Assembly: GCA_963576565.1 (NCBI GenBank)
Contig: OY755039.1
Location: 27,356,602 to 27,420,601, forward strand
DNA length: 64,000 bases
Direction: 5' to 3'
From: Aspidapion aeneum
Taxonomy: Eukaryota > Arthropoda > Insecta > Coleoptera > Brentidae
In this document: positions 21,540 to 32,430 of the stretch, in pieces
Layout: the number at the start of each line of letters is the position of its first letter
How positions within the stretch are numbered: the stretch's first letter is position 1
Translations under genes and position numbers: made by a program
The notes under the pieces: model-generated
What the model saw: only the letters and a program-made list of their open reading frames with translations
Told to the model about the DNA's origin: nothing
The model's database searches: none

Positions 21540-23900
21540 CTTAATGCTGGAAGATCTGGAAACTCGGAACGAAACTGGCGGCCTCCATTCGGGCGATGCT
21601 TTTCCTCTTTGTTTCTCTTGTTGGGATAGAGTAATGCTGGTGTCGCCTAGCTCTTGCGTGGGTTTAAATGAATATTGAATATTGGAAAAACGCATGCAGA
21701 TTACTATTTTTGTACTTTTTGATTAAAAAGTTTATTACTTTGTTTCTTTTTTGTTTTGTGGGGTTTTAATTTGGTCCTATTTTATTAAAGGTCATATTTT
21801 TCCGTAACAAATATACCATTAGAAAATACTAAAACGGAAGGGAAATTTTTTTCTTGCTCTTGCGTGGGGTTAAATGAATATTGAATATTGGAAAAACGCA
21901 TGCAGATTACAACTTTTGTACTTTTTGATTAAAAAGATTATTACTTTGTTTCTTTTTTGTTTTGTGGGCTTTTAATTTGATCCTATTTTATTAAAGATCA
22001 TACTTTCCCGTAACAAATTTACAATTAGAAAATACCAAAACGCAAGGGATATTTTATTGAAAAACGTATCATATTTTGCATAATTGGGATTTATTCGTCG
22101 AATAAAAACGCATCACACATCACACATTAAACTGGGCGGCGCTTTTTCTCTTTCTTTCTCTTGTTGGGATGTAATGGTGGTGTCGACTAGCTCTTGTGTG
22201 GGCTTAAACGAATATTGAATATTGGAAAAACGCATCGAGGGTCCAAGTGCAGTTCCTCGTAAGTGCATTTTTAAAAACTTTACAGGAGAAGCGAAAAACT
22301 GCAGTTAAGTGTTCACTTACGAGGTACTTGGACCCTCGGCATGCATTAATATTTTGTGTACTTTTTGATTAAAAAGTTTATTAATTCCTTTTTTGTTTCA
22401 TGAACTTTTAATTTGGTCCTATTTTATTAAAGGTCATACTTTCCCGTAACAAATAAACAATTAGAAAATACCAAAACACAAGGAATATTTTAATGAAAAA
22501 CGCATCATATTTAGCTTGATTGGGATTTATTCATCTAAAAGATAGCATCAAAGTTAAAATGGGCGACGCTTTTTCTCTTTGTTTCTCTTGTTGGTATGGA
22601 GTAATGCTGGTATCAACTTTCTCTTGCGTGGGCTAAATGAATATTGAATATTGGAAATATATTTTTGTTTTATGGACTTTTAATTTGGTCCTATTTAATT
22701 AAAGGTTATATTTCTTCATAATTGAATGGGTGATTGAAAAAAGGATAAAATTCCAAAATTTGGCGAATTAAAGTGAGATAGCCATTTTGTTTTAATTTCT
22801 CTTATCTTCCCGCTGAGCGTAAAAACGATAAAATCGCCGGCCCGCTTCCCATCATAATTTGATTTGTGAGTGGAAAAAGGATAATATTCCTGAAATTGTA
22901 TCGTTCTTCCACGCACTAAAATTTCACGTTCCGTGCTACATCGGTGGCTGAACCAGCTGACGTTTGCCACTTTGTTTTGACGTTTTGTCGGGTAAACAAA
23001 CTTAGTCAAAAGTTAAAAACTTTTAACAGTTCCTGATTATCGGATTATTTATAATTTGAACAGTACAAATCCAACAACAAATAGAGAAAATAGTGACCCA
23101 GAAGATTAAATAGCATGCAAATATTAGTTTAAAGAATGTTGTTTTCTTCAATAAATACCATTTCTTTATAAATGTCCTCTTTTTCTTTTTTTTTCAATTT
23201 GAGTGGAAAAAGGATAAAATTTTCATTTTGAGTGGAAAAAGAATACAATTTCTGTACTTTCAAATACCAGTAGGCAGATAGGTTTAAATGGTTGAAACTT
23301 TAGTAATAGTAATGATATTTGTCAAATTACCGGCTTATCATATTTTGCTTGATAGGGCTCTATTTGCCTAAAAAACACATCAAAGTAATAATGAACGGCG
23401 CTTTTGCTCTGGAAGATCTGGAAACTCGGCATAAAAATGGCGGCCTCCATTCGGGCGATGCTTTTCCTCTTGGTTTCCCTTGTTATATGGAGTTATGCTG
23501 GTGTCGACTAGCTCTTGCGTGGGCTTAAATGAATATTAAATATTGGAAAAACGCATGCAGATTACTATTTTTGTACTTTTTGATGAAAAAGTTTATTACT
23601 TTGTTTCTTTTTTGTTTTGTGGGCTTTTAATTTGGTTCTATTTTATTAAAGGTCATATTTTCCCGTAAAAAATATACCATTAGAAAATACTAAAACGCAA
23701 GAGATATTTTAAAAGAAAACGCATCATATTTTGCTTAATTGGGATTTATTCGTCTAAAAAAACGCATCAAAGTTATAATGGGCCGGTTCGGTTCGGTTCT
23801 GTTCGGTTCGGTTAATATTGAATATTGGAAAAACGCATGTAGATTATTATTTTTGAACTTTTTCAAAAGTTTTTTACTTAATTTTTTTTGTTAAATGGAC
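21540..23900 (+). repeat. Irregular tandem array with GAATATTGAATATTGG units
   Basis: A unit recurs in the same orientation, marked by AATATTGAATATTGGAAAA at about 21671, 21876, 22211, 22640 and 23816 (one variant at 23532). Each is typically preceded by TTGTTGGGAT...CTCTTGCGTGGG and followed by TTTTTGATTAAAAAG, TTTTAATTTGGTCCTATTTT and ATTAGAAAATAC. Spacing is uneven because units are truncated and carry insertions. GGCGGCCTCCATTCGGGCG occurs at about 21578 and 23440. The part at 22716-23250 differs and holds several GAGTGGAAAAAGGATAAAAT-like words. Confidence 0.7.
22236..22338. mobile_element. 103-bp foldback insertion with 4-bp duplication
   Basis: CGAGGGTCCAAGT...CCTCGTAAGTGC faces CACTTACGAGG...ACTTGGACCCTCG. 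It is flanked by GCAT on both sides (22232-22235, 22339-22342). Sister units of the array have the empty site AAACGCATGCAGATT, so the insertion and its duplication are read directly from neighbouring copies. Confidence 0.8.
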
Positions 23901-23980
23901 TTTTAAATTTTTACCTTTTTTTTTACCTTTTTGAATGTTTGTGTCCTTTACTGACAGATTTTTGTACTTTTTCGTTGTAG

Positions 23981-24026
23981 GCCGAAGAAGCCTTGATAAT
24001 GGAGCCCAGGCTCCGAACGCGTCGGC
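23981..24026 (+). ncRNA. Hammerhead-like hairpin (degenerate)
   Basis: GCCGA at 23981-23985 pairs with TCGGC at 24022-24026. Between them lie CTTGATAAT, a 6-bp stem GGAGCC/GGCTCC and GAACGCGTC. The layout copies a hammerhead with tiny stem III, but the core reads TTGATAA rather than CTGANGA, and GAA lacks one A of GAAA. It resembles Penelope-type terminal hairpins in form. Activity is unlikely. Confidence 0.35.
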
Positions 24027-24360
24027 TTAATTGAACTTATAAATAAATAACGAAGTTAAGAACCTGATATAAACAATTTCGTTTTCCATCCCACAATTAA
24101 TGATGTCTCTTCTGGAGTTTTCTACAGAAAGCTTACTTCAGTGCATGATTGAGTTTTCCGCTCTTAGGCCTTGCAACAAACGCCACCCTGCCCGACATCA
24201 ACTTTTTATATTATTCAATACAAAATTGAGAAATCAATCCAAACCAGGCCCGGGGTTTGTTGGCCTAAGTGTTAATCCTGCACTTGGCTAATTTGCACCC
24301 CTAAGTTGATTTAAAGTGGCTACTAACTACGCGCTACTTGCCAAGCACCAGTGCGTCTTT
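24027..24360. other. No gene recognised
   Basis: A 63-codon open frame at 24100-24291 has no recognisable domain. Nothing else is supported. Confidence 0.35.
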
Positions 24361-24369
24361 GTGCAGGGG

Positions 24370-24910
24370 CACGCGCGGTCAGGGCCCGGGGCCCCTGGGC
24401 AAGAGGGGCATCCATGCGTCTAAAGAATGGGCAGAATTTGTTTATTTGTTCTTAAATCGGTTACGATTCAGTATATAACTAAAAAGGTACTTACTTATTT
24501 GATAAAAATTTGCCACTGAAGCACAAACGTCAAGAATTTGCTAACATACTGAATTATACCATGAAGATATTTATGACAGTGAACTGAAGTTATTATTATA
24601 TTATATAAATATTTTATAATTATACAGACGGAATTAAAGATACCTTTCCAAATGTTGATGTGTCAATGACGATCACAAACTATAGTGGTGAAAGCAATTT
24701 TTTTACGCTTGGTTTAATTAAAAATGAGGAGTACAATAATTCAAGAAACATTCAACCGTTTGTCACTGATAAGCACATATCTATAGAGTATGGCGTTCTT
24801 AAAAAAATTGACTTTGAAGAAGAGATAAATCAATTTACAAAAAAAACAGCCAGTGTAAATACGACTTTTGTTTATTTAGTATTTTTTCTAGTTAGATTTA
24901 AATTTTCGCT
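24370..24910 (+). pseudogene. hAT transposase remnant (C-terminal dimerisation domain)
   Basis: Reading from about 24640, the plus strand encodes GIKDTFPNVDVSMTI, then ESNFFTLGLIKNEEYN, ISIEYGVLKKIDFEEEINQF. This follows the C-terminal hAT dimerisation domain, whose typical order is SGERSFSKLKLIK, then LSIE..LL..IDF...I..FA. The cut-and-paste catalytic core upstream is not recognisable. Just upstream, 24376-24420 has CAGGGGCACGCGCGG and GGGCCCGGGGCCCCTGGGC, comparable in style to hAT ends and to the short elements at 28.5-29.1 kb. The Met at 24666 is not a real start. Confidence 0.6.
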
Positions 24911-24923
24911 CTTTCGAGACTAA

Positions 24924-25785
24924 ATATATTTTTTTAAATGTTGGCGTTTTTTGTTTAACCAAGTAAATACTGCTGGTTATGTTTAACTCTCGATTTATAC
25001 CTTGTAGTTCGGTAAAGTTCGGCTAGAGTTCGGCTTTGCCGTTCGCAAAAGTTGGAGATAATTCATCTTTATCTTTCGCCGTTAGAGATTCGTAGTTGAC
25101 CACGTACGTCATACTTAGTTGGTTTATTCTTTTATTTTCCTTTTATTTTTTTTTCTTTATGACAAAGGGTAAGTCAGCAAAGGTTAGTCGCTCCATTATA
25201 AACAAAAAAGCTGTGAAAAAAATTTTTTAGGTTAAAAGGTAGGAAGACGTCAGCCTGTATATGCTAAAATGCCGGCTACGAACTGTGAACCGTGAACGGC
25301 AACTTATAAATCAGGAGTAACTGTCAAAATTTACAGGGATTAAACAAAAACTAATCTAGGTACAATTTTAATGTTTAATAAATAAATGTTTAGTTGATTA
25401 TTTCTGCCAGATTTAGACTTCCTTTGTTTTGTGGTACCTATAACTTATATCAGATCACTATTATAGTAAATTTATTTGTGTATCGAACCTTGCGTTCGTA
25501 TTAAACTTAATCATTTTATTAAAAAATATGAATGCCACTTTTCTAGAAATAAAATCCTTTGACGCCATTATCGATGTTACCTTAGCAGCCCGTTCCAGGT
25601 AGTCGTGGAAACGCATTTACGTTCATGAGGCACTCGTATTGCGTATCAGAATTAAAGGCCTCAATTGGAGTTTAAAAAACCAGTTTTTAACCAGAGCACA
25701 GGCAGAGGTGCGAAATTTAAATACAAGAGTCCACGACACGAAATGACTAACGCACGTAACCTATGGGTCCCCGACCCTACCCCCA
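24924..25785. other. No gene recognised
   Basis: Contains repeated GTTCGG words near 25010-25040 and again ACGAACTGTGAACCGTGAACGG at about 25275 in shorter form. No frame or family is supported. Confidence 0.35.
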
Positions 25786-26193
25786 CACGGCAAAAAATTT
25801 TGTCTACAATGAAAACACGTTATTTTCTTTAATAAATTGTTTTGCCTTAAAACAATTATTGTTTTAAATTAAAATATTTATTTTTGGTTCAACGCCGCTT
25901 TTAATCTTGAAAAGAGACTTTATTCTTCTTTTATAATTGTTTTGTTTCGGTATACTCCATTTTGTAACAAAGCAAATTGTCTTGATATAAGTAATATTTT
26001 GCTTCCAGAGAAAACGGTGCCTTAGATTAATTCAGTTCCAATTTATAACAAAAATGTCTGTTTCACATTAAAATAAAGAGGCAAGACATTTTTTGTGCTA
26101 AATCAAGAAAATATTCTCTTGGTGAATAGGAAAGTACAACTTATTTTACTCCAAAGCAATTTGCTTTGATCTAAGACAATTTTTTTTACCGTG
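25786..26193. mobile_element. MITE with CACGG ends, copy 1
   Basis: About 408 bp, bounded by CACGGCAAAAAATTTTGTCT on the left and AGACAATTTTTTTTACCGTG on the right. The interior is shared with 52284-52689 (AAAACGGTGCCTTA, TTCACATTAAAATAA, AAAGCAATTTGCTTTGA). Non-coding. No clear target duplication was found. Confidence 0.8.
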
Positions 26194-26869
26194 CACGCTT
26201 CTCCAATGGCAAAGCCATCTCCTAGCAAGCACGATATACATATAGCAATGTTGACAATTTATGTCATTTACGTATTTTTTAAGTTTCCGCATTATCCTAC
26301 GTATAATTTAATTTCACACAAAATTAGTTGATTGGCTTGGTCGAGTGAATTCCATGAGAACCAGCATTTCTACACTGTGACACTGACTGTGATATGGAGG
26401 TTACGGGTTTACGTAGGGTTAATTCATCCTGGAAGCCTGGCACCAGTCTTTCAGTGGCCCTAGGTTGAAGTCCCCCCATAAGCACACAAAAGTTTTTTTA
26501 AATAATTTCGTTTTTTAATTTTACCGGTGGTTTGGAATTATTTGTTATGTTTCGAGTTGTGTCATTCTGTATTCCCAGCTGCGGCTCATGCATGGGTACA
26601 TTAGAAACACCAGTATACAACTTATTCACTTTTAAAACTTGTTGCGCCCTAAAGCTCCAAGAGTATGGTACACCAGCAGCATATTTATGGGCAATTTTTT
26701 TTATAATGTCGTTACTGACGTACTCAAAAAAAAAAACTCAAACTCAAAACATTTATTGCCGACAAAATCAAAACAATGTTTGACAAAGCAACGTCAAAAA
26801 TTTTTACAAAATAGTTGGAACAATATGTTATTTCATGTTTAAATTAGTAAGTAAAATATTTAAATAAAT
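26194..26869. other. No gene recognised
   Basis: Overlapping 67- and 83-codon frames at 26.5-26.8 kb show no domain. They are probably chance. Confidence 0.35.
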
Positions 26870-27648
26870 GCATATAAACATTTTTGGTAAAGATAGTTAG
26901 TTTTTTTTAGCGTTTTTAAATTTTATTTCATTCTCAGTTGATTTGATCTCTGTTGGTAAACTGTTGTAGGCTTTTATAGCTTTATAAAATGGTCCCTTTT
27001 CAAAAAATGTTGAGAGAGCTCAGCTCTGGGTCTGGTTTCAACAGTCATATTACTGCCGTATCTGTCACTATTTGTTGGAAAAAGGGCTTTGTGTTTTTTA
27101 ACAAAAATAACAAGTTGTAGGAAATATATAGATGGCACTGTCAGTATTCTTAGTCTGGTGAAGTGCTGAGCACATGAAGTGCCTGCTTTAAGTTTTAGTA
27201 AACACCTTATGATTCTTTTTTGCGTTCGGAAAACATCCATTGCAAAAGAGGAGGACCCCCAAAAAATAATACCATATGACAGTACACTATGTATACTTGC
27301 ATAATAGTATGTTTTAAGACTGTCAAATGAAACCAGATCCCTAAGGCGTCTTATAACAGCACAAGAGCTATTAAGTTTGTTTTTAATTTATTTATTTGTT
27401 GTTCCCAACGGAGACATGAATCTATTGTGATTCCTAAGAAATCTGTAAATTCTAAAACTGGTATAGACTTTGCATTGAACTGAACATATAAAGATTCATC
27501 AGTTTTGATTTGTTTGCGAAAAGTTAGTAAGCCAGTTTTCCCCATGTTAAGCCTAAGAGAATTTTCTGTACACCAGTTTGACATTTCATTGGAAGCTTGA
27601 GAGCATTTTTTAGAAAGTTCTTGACTATTACGTCCAGACGCAGCACAA
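26870..27648 (-). pseudogene. CR1/Jockey-like LINE relic (minus strand)
   Basis: Encodes the part after the reverse-transcriptase palm. MSNWCTENSLRLNMGKTGLL and FTDFLGITIDSCLRWEQQI lie at about 27400-27584. After a frameshift near 27360 come SYGIIFWGSSS and FRTQKRIIRCLLKLK, then RLRILTVPSIYFLQLVIFV (about 27060-27235). These are the standard end-of-polymerase blocks of this LINE group. The 5' part is missing and the break lies at the TIR element starting at 27651. Not functional. Confidence 0.85.
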
Positions 27649-27650
27649 GT

Positions 27651-27869
27651 GTGCTCATAAAAATCCTGTACACGGAAACTTGTAATAGGTTACTTTTATT
27701 TTGTTTTTAACTTAAGTTTACAGTGTTAACACCAAATAACACTTAAAAATTGGAAAATTTTAGATTTCACACAAAAATTAAAAATGCCAAGACATTTTAG
27801 CTGGATTTTCAGTAACTTACACTAAAAATTATTAATTGAATTTTTCGTGTACAAGTTTTTTATGAGCAC
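27651..27869. mobile_element. 219-bp TIR element
   Basis: Ends of about 28 bp: GTGCTCATAAAAATCCTGTA (27651 onward) and TGTACAAGTTTTTTATGAGC (ending 27869), each continued by CACG/CGTG. It adjoins the truncated LINE at 26.9-27.6 kb. The interior is AT-rich and non-coding. Confidence 0.7.
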
Positions 27870-27956
27870 GAGTCATGCTCTAAGAGTTCTAGGACGCAAC
27901 GAGTTTTAAAAGAGAATAACGTTTGTACCGGTGTTTATAAGGTACCCCTTTAACAC

Positions 27957-28009
27957 TAAGGTCACTATATCACGAAGTTTAGAAGGAACTTCATGATATA
28001 GTGACCTTA
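27957..28009. other. Strong hairpin, 23-bp stem
   Basis: TAAGGTCACTATATCACGAA facing TTCATGATATAGTGACCTTA, with a 7-base loop and one mismatch. The size and near-perfect pairing would suit a tiny MITE or an imperfect miRNA-like precursor. There is no evidence for expression. Confidence 0.6.
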
Positions 28010-28550
28010 TTTACCATGCTCCCATTGTAAGCTTTTAATATTACGAAATTTTGAGCGTCGGCGAACCGTGGGCCAGAGATCTCTTAAATATTGAATAACT
28101 AAATTTTCAAGAATGATCGTGCATTAGTTTTTCACATGCTTAAAGCAGTCAAGAAGACCATGATGCTTATATAAACAATATAATTATTTATGTCAAGTAT
28201 AACGTTGACACACGCTAGTTTGACAAATAGTGATGAATTTAATTGATATTATGCGTTGTATTTTGGTCAAATAAATTTATCAACTTTCAGATGATATTGC
28301 TTAGGGCGGATTAACTTCTTTAAATAAGCTATCGTTGAGGTAAAATACCATCAAAAATCATTTATTTTTTTTGCGAATTCACAGCGAAATGTAATGATTT
28401 AATAAATGCCTGTAAAAGCAAAATTCATATACCACTTTGATATTTCACAAGAGATATATCAAGAGCTTTTCAGTTTCTAAGCTTTATAAATAATAATTAA
28501 TTAGGCCTAGATTATAAAGTTTTTCTTTAACATAAACTGTCATGGGCGCA

Positions 28551-28728
28551 CCCAAGGGAGGGACCCTGGGGCCCGGCCCCCCCCCCAAGCCCAAGATTTT
28601 TTTAGATATTTTCCACATATTTCACGAATAAAAAGATAAAATAGTATAAAATACGACATGATGAGGTCTCGGGGCCCCCCCAAGAGGCCTCGGCCCCCCC
28701 TCAAGACATATTCCTGGGTGCGCCACTG
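28551..28728. mobile_element. Short hAT-like MITE with 7-bp duplication
   Basis: 178 bp. The right end reads GGGTGCGCCACTG and the left end CATGGGCGCACCC, an imperfect inverted pair of the CAGTGGCGCACCC type. AAACTGT precedes it (28544-28550) and follows it (28729-28735); it may be 7-9 bp depending on the border. The GC-rich interior has long C runs. The ends suit hAT elements. Confidence 0.65.
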
Positions 28729-28947
28729 AAACTGTCATTTTCACAGTTTTGAAATAATTTTTGAAATTATGCAAAATATAACTTGGGGTATCTTTTGGGT
28801 AGTAATTAGACCCAGACTCGGTCCCAGATTGAAAAACAAAGTAATTTTAACCTATCATGCCATAAAATATATTTGAAATGTGATATTTAATGGCAGTTGA
28901 TAGAGTTGCACTTTTAATATGTTTTACCGTGCTGCTTATAAATTGTG

Positions 28948-29077
28948 CAGTGGCGCACTCAGCAATATCTCATAGGGGGGGCCCGAGGCCTCTGTGTGGA
29001 AGCCCGAGGCATCTTTATTCTTGAAATATATAAAAAAATCTCCTAAATAAGCCCCCGCCCCCCTGGGTGCGCCCACG
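28948..29077. mobile_element. Second short hAT-like MITE
   Basis: Starts CAGTGGCGCACTCAG and ends CTGGGTGCGCCCAC. It shares GGCCCGAGGC-type wording with the element 220 bp upstream, but no duplication is clear. Non-coding, about 130 bp. Confidence 0.6.
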
Positions 29078-29265
29078 TTATACATTTTTAAACTGCATGA
29101 AACAAAAAGGTCTAGTGTTTAAATGTATGGCTAAATGGTCTTTTACATTTAAATGATACACAGCTATCAGATTAGAACTTTGATGGTGGGATAAGAAAAA
29201 AATAAAATAAACTTTTTTGATTAAAGTGTACGAAAAGTATTGTCAGGAATATCAGAAACAACAAA

Positions 29266-29874
29266 AAAAACTCTGCCAATATATGGGCCCCTAAGCTCAC
29301 ACTAGGTACTAAAGTTATAGTGTACGTGTGAGCTAATATAACTCAAAACTGAAATATATTTTATTCAACTCCAGACTAAATTACCTTTTGTTTAATACCA
29401 CACAAGCCATGTTTTGACTTAATCTCAAATTTTTGATTTGATCTATCCCCACCCTTAAAAAAAAACTAAAATGTATTTTAGCCACGAAACTTGTTTGATT
29501 TAAAATGTATTTTGTTAAACTCCGGACTCAATTACCTTTCGTTTCATATCACACACGCCATATTTTCACTTAAACTCTAATTTTTGAAATATACCCCCAC
29601 CCATTTTTATAAATAAATTAAAATGTATTTTGTTTAACTCCAGACTCAATTACCTTTCGTTTGATATCACACACGCCATATTTTCACATAAACTCTAACT
29701 TTTGAAATCTACCCCCACCCTTTTATTTGGTTTGTGTTCGGTGGATTTTGTTCATTTTCAAATGGGACCATCTCGACCCAAGACCCAGCCTAGGTACCAA
29801 ATTTCATTAAAATCGGCGAAGCGGTTTTTGAGTTATGCGCGTTGGTCGTTACAGACAGACATACAGACAGACAT

Positions 29875-29913
<39 letters not shown>

Positions 29914-30117
29914 TACAGACAGACAGACCGACAGACAGACAGACAGACGGCGCAACAAAAAAGTTTCAAAATCATCTGAAACGCAAAGATATATAAAAAT
30001 TTTTGAAATCGGAGCAACTTTTTTTTTCGAAAAAATTAGGATCACCATAGCTCACACTACTATAGTATAGTATATGTGTGAGCTAACACTACTATAGTAT
30101 AGTATATGTGTGAGCTA
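29266..30117 (+). repeat. Family A microsatellite-bearing repeat, copy A3 (full)
   Basis: The most complete family A copy. It has the opening CTCTGCCAATATATGGG, three units of about 115-150 bp with AACTCC(A/G)GACT, the core GCGGTTTTTGAGTTATGCGC, (GACA)n with GACATACAGACA variants at 29851-29947, GGCGCAACAAAAAAG, and a right end in which a palindromic AGCTCACAC/GTGTGAGCT unit of about 36 bp is duplicated in tandem. Strings of Leu-Ser-Val-Cys in minus-strand frames are microsatellite artefacts. Confidence 0.8.
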
Positions 30118-30654
30118 ACATACAAAACCAAAATTGGCAAATTGTTTCAAAAAATATTTTACAAAAATTAAATTTTAAACAACTTTTTGGCAACTTGACA
30201 GAAGCCTTTTTGAGTAAAATTTCAACATTGCCAAAAATTGTCCCCTTCGCAAACAAAATTGACAATTCCGACGGTTTTTCCAAATTCGATCAAAAATACC
30301 CAAAAAAGGCCTTTTGTAAATTTTCGTTGAAACATACTGTATATTAAAGATCAATCTGGGCGTCTAAAATTCCTCTAATAAGGGCTTAAGTTGGATATTT
30401 CTTCAACGCGGTTTGAGGACTGTCAAACTCCTGGGCCACAGTACGCTGAATGCTGTTAGCAACACACGGACCGTCAGGCAAACCCTCATCAGCTTGAAAT
30501 TTGAGCTACAGACTGCGTAACATTATTTTAAATTCACAAATAAATATTTTGTTAAAATTGTGTACCTAGACAGAAAAAACAGCATATTTTTGGTAGTTAC
30601 GGCGCTATTATTAACTTAATTTTGGATAATTCGCAAACTGAAGCCAACGGCGCT
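30118..30654. other. No gene recognised
   Basis: Non-coding spacer. It includes CAACATTGCCAAAAATTG-type AT-rich text and no structure I can name. Confidence 0.35.
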
Positions 30655-31612
30655 ATATAAAAATGTCGAAAAAAAAGGTCGAACCGTAAATTGGTCGAAA
30701 ATAAAACAATCAAAAATAAAATAGACGAAAATAATTAAAACGAAACGTAGTTTTGTCGATCCGTAAAATTGTCGAAAATAATATAGTCGAAAATAGTTTA
30801 GACGAAGCGTAATTTCATCGATCCGTAAAATGGTCGAAACGTAAAAGCAGCAAAACGTAAAATTATCGAAATCGAGATAAGTTGATTTGCAGAATGATCG
30901 AACCGTAAAAAAATCGAATTATAAAAAAGCCGAATTGTGAAAAAGTCGAAAAATAAAAAAATCGAAAAATAAAAGAGAAGTTAATCCAAGCGAAACGTAT
31001 TTTTTTCGATCCGTAAAATTGTCGAAAATAATATAGTCGACAATAATTTACACGAATCGTAATATCGAAAATTAAAAGCGCGATATGCAATATAGAAGAG
31101 ACGCAAAATCATCGAAGGGTAATTATGTCGAAACATAAAAAGGTCGAACCGTAAAAATATCGAATCGGATACTCGTCATTTCTATAACGCAGCTGCAAAA
31201 AACTCCCAATGTTGCCAAGTGTACTGTTCCATCATAATAGCCTCACCTAAGATCCTATGCAAACCTAACCTGTCAGCGTCAGTTCAACGAATATGGCCAC
31301 GGAATTTTGATAAATATGGCAACATCGCACCTTTATTTTTTACCTTTCTACTGTTCGGTCTTTTTGTGTTTCGGCAACACTACATTTCCTTGATTTTGCG
31401 TCTCTTTTCCATTGCGTTTCGCGCGTATAATTGTCGACTATATTCGACATATTTACGGATTGACGAAATTACGATTCGTTTAAATTATATTCTATTATAA
31501 TTTATTTTCGACAATTTTACGGATTTTTTTCGATTTTGTTATTTTTCGACTTTTACTGTTCGGCCTTTTTATGATTCGATTTTTTTGCGGTTCGATTATT
31601 TTTCAAATCAAC
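30655..31612. repeat. Large inverted repeat of TCGAA/CGTAAA motifs
   Basis: Left arm 30881-31157 and right arm 31350-31612 are reverse complements with modest divergence. They share blocks such as GTTGATTTG, ATCGAACCG, ATCCGTAAAATTGTCGAAAA and AGAGACGCAAAATCA. The spacer is 192 bp. The region 30655-30880 is an extra direct copy: CGAAACGTA..GTCGATCCGTAAAATTG occurs at 30741 and again at 30991, so the period is 250. Within each arm, TCGAA and CGTAAA recur every 10-15 bases. There is no coding capacity. Confidence 0.8.
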
Positions 31613-32065
31613 ATAACTCGGAAAAGCATTCTACGTTTTAAAAAAGAAACCAAATGTTAATTATATTGTAACTACAATAAAATGAGCATGGTATTTAAAC
31701 TCTTTTTCGAGCGGAAATATTAATAATCTTGGTGTATCTCAAAAACTACTTAATTTAATAAAAAATGTGCAAATACAAAATTTGTTCCCCTTTAAAAAGT
31801 GGGTAAAACGAGCTTTAAAAAATTAAAATCGGAGCACTGGGTACGGAGATACGCTTAAACAAAAATCTAACTTCGCGGCGTATTTTAAAGATGGCGACCA
31901 AACGATTTATGATTTGGATAGACGTGTGACTACAATTTAAACATTAATTATTATTCGTGGCATTCTTAATGCCAGATTATTAACCTTGGTATGACTGCAC
32001 GTTTTAAAAAATAAATTAAAAAGTTTATTATTCGCTGGTCGGCGATGTGATCTTGGAGATCTCTT
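31613..32065. other. No gene recognised
   Basis: AT-rich spacer without a recognisable element. Confidence 0.35.
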
Positions 32066-32117
32066 TAGATGCTAACTAACCCAAAAAGGACGAAACAGTT
32101 AACTGTCATAATCTGCC
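32066..32117 (+). ncRNA. Hammerhead-like motif, eroded copy
   Basis: GGACGAAACAGTTAACTGTC at 32088-32107 is identical over 20 bases to the reverse strand at 45.4 kb, where a better hammerhead fold is possible. Here the upstream core reads CTAACTAA, and stem II is reduced. This is a probable dead relative of the same element end. Confidence 0.4.
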
Positions 32118-32430
32118 GTCTCCAATAAAAATTAAGATTACATTAAATAAAAAATAAAAAATGCTGTGATCGGGCGACGAAAGAGAAATTAATGAGTATT
32201 TGTACAATATACACAATTTTGATTTTTCGTAACGGGCCATTGGCAGCACGCTAACGTTTCGCGCTACTAGCACCAAAGAAAAACGGGTATTTAATTTCCA
32301 AATAAAAAAAAACTAGTCTAGAAATACTTACCGACTATAGTAAAGCCGGTGTGATAAACATTTTCCAAAATATAGCGCATTTTTATTTGCCCTCTTTATA
32401 AAACAGTAAACGTCTGTAAAACTTTGACAT

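Noticed and set aside
21360..21695. 111-codon minus-strand frame
   Set aside because: It covers repeat units shared with 23.4 kb and has no domain.
22716..23009. 97-codon minus-strand frame
   Set aside because: It reads through GAGTGGAAAAAGGAT repeat words; I find no recognised domain.
29790..30048. Leu-Ser-Val-Cys repeat frames
   Set aside because: They are translations of the GACA microsatellite in family A.
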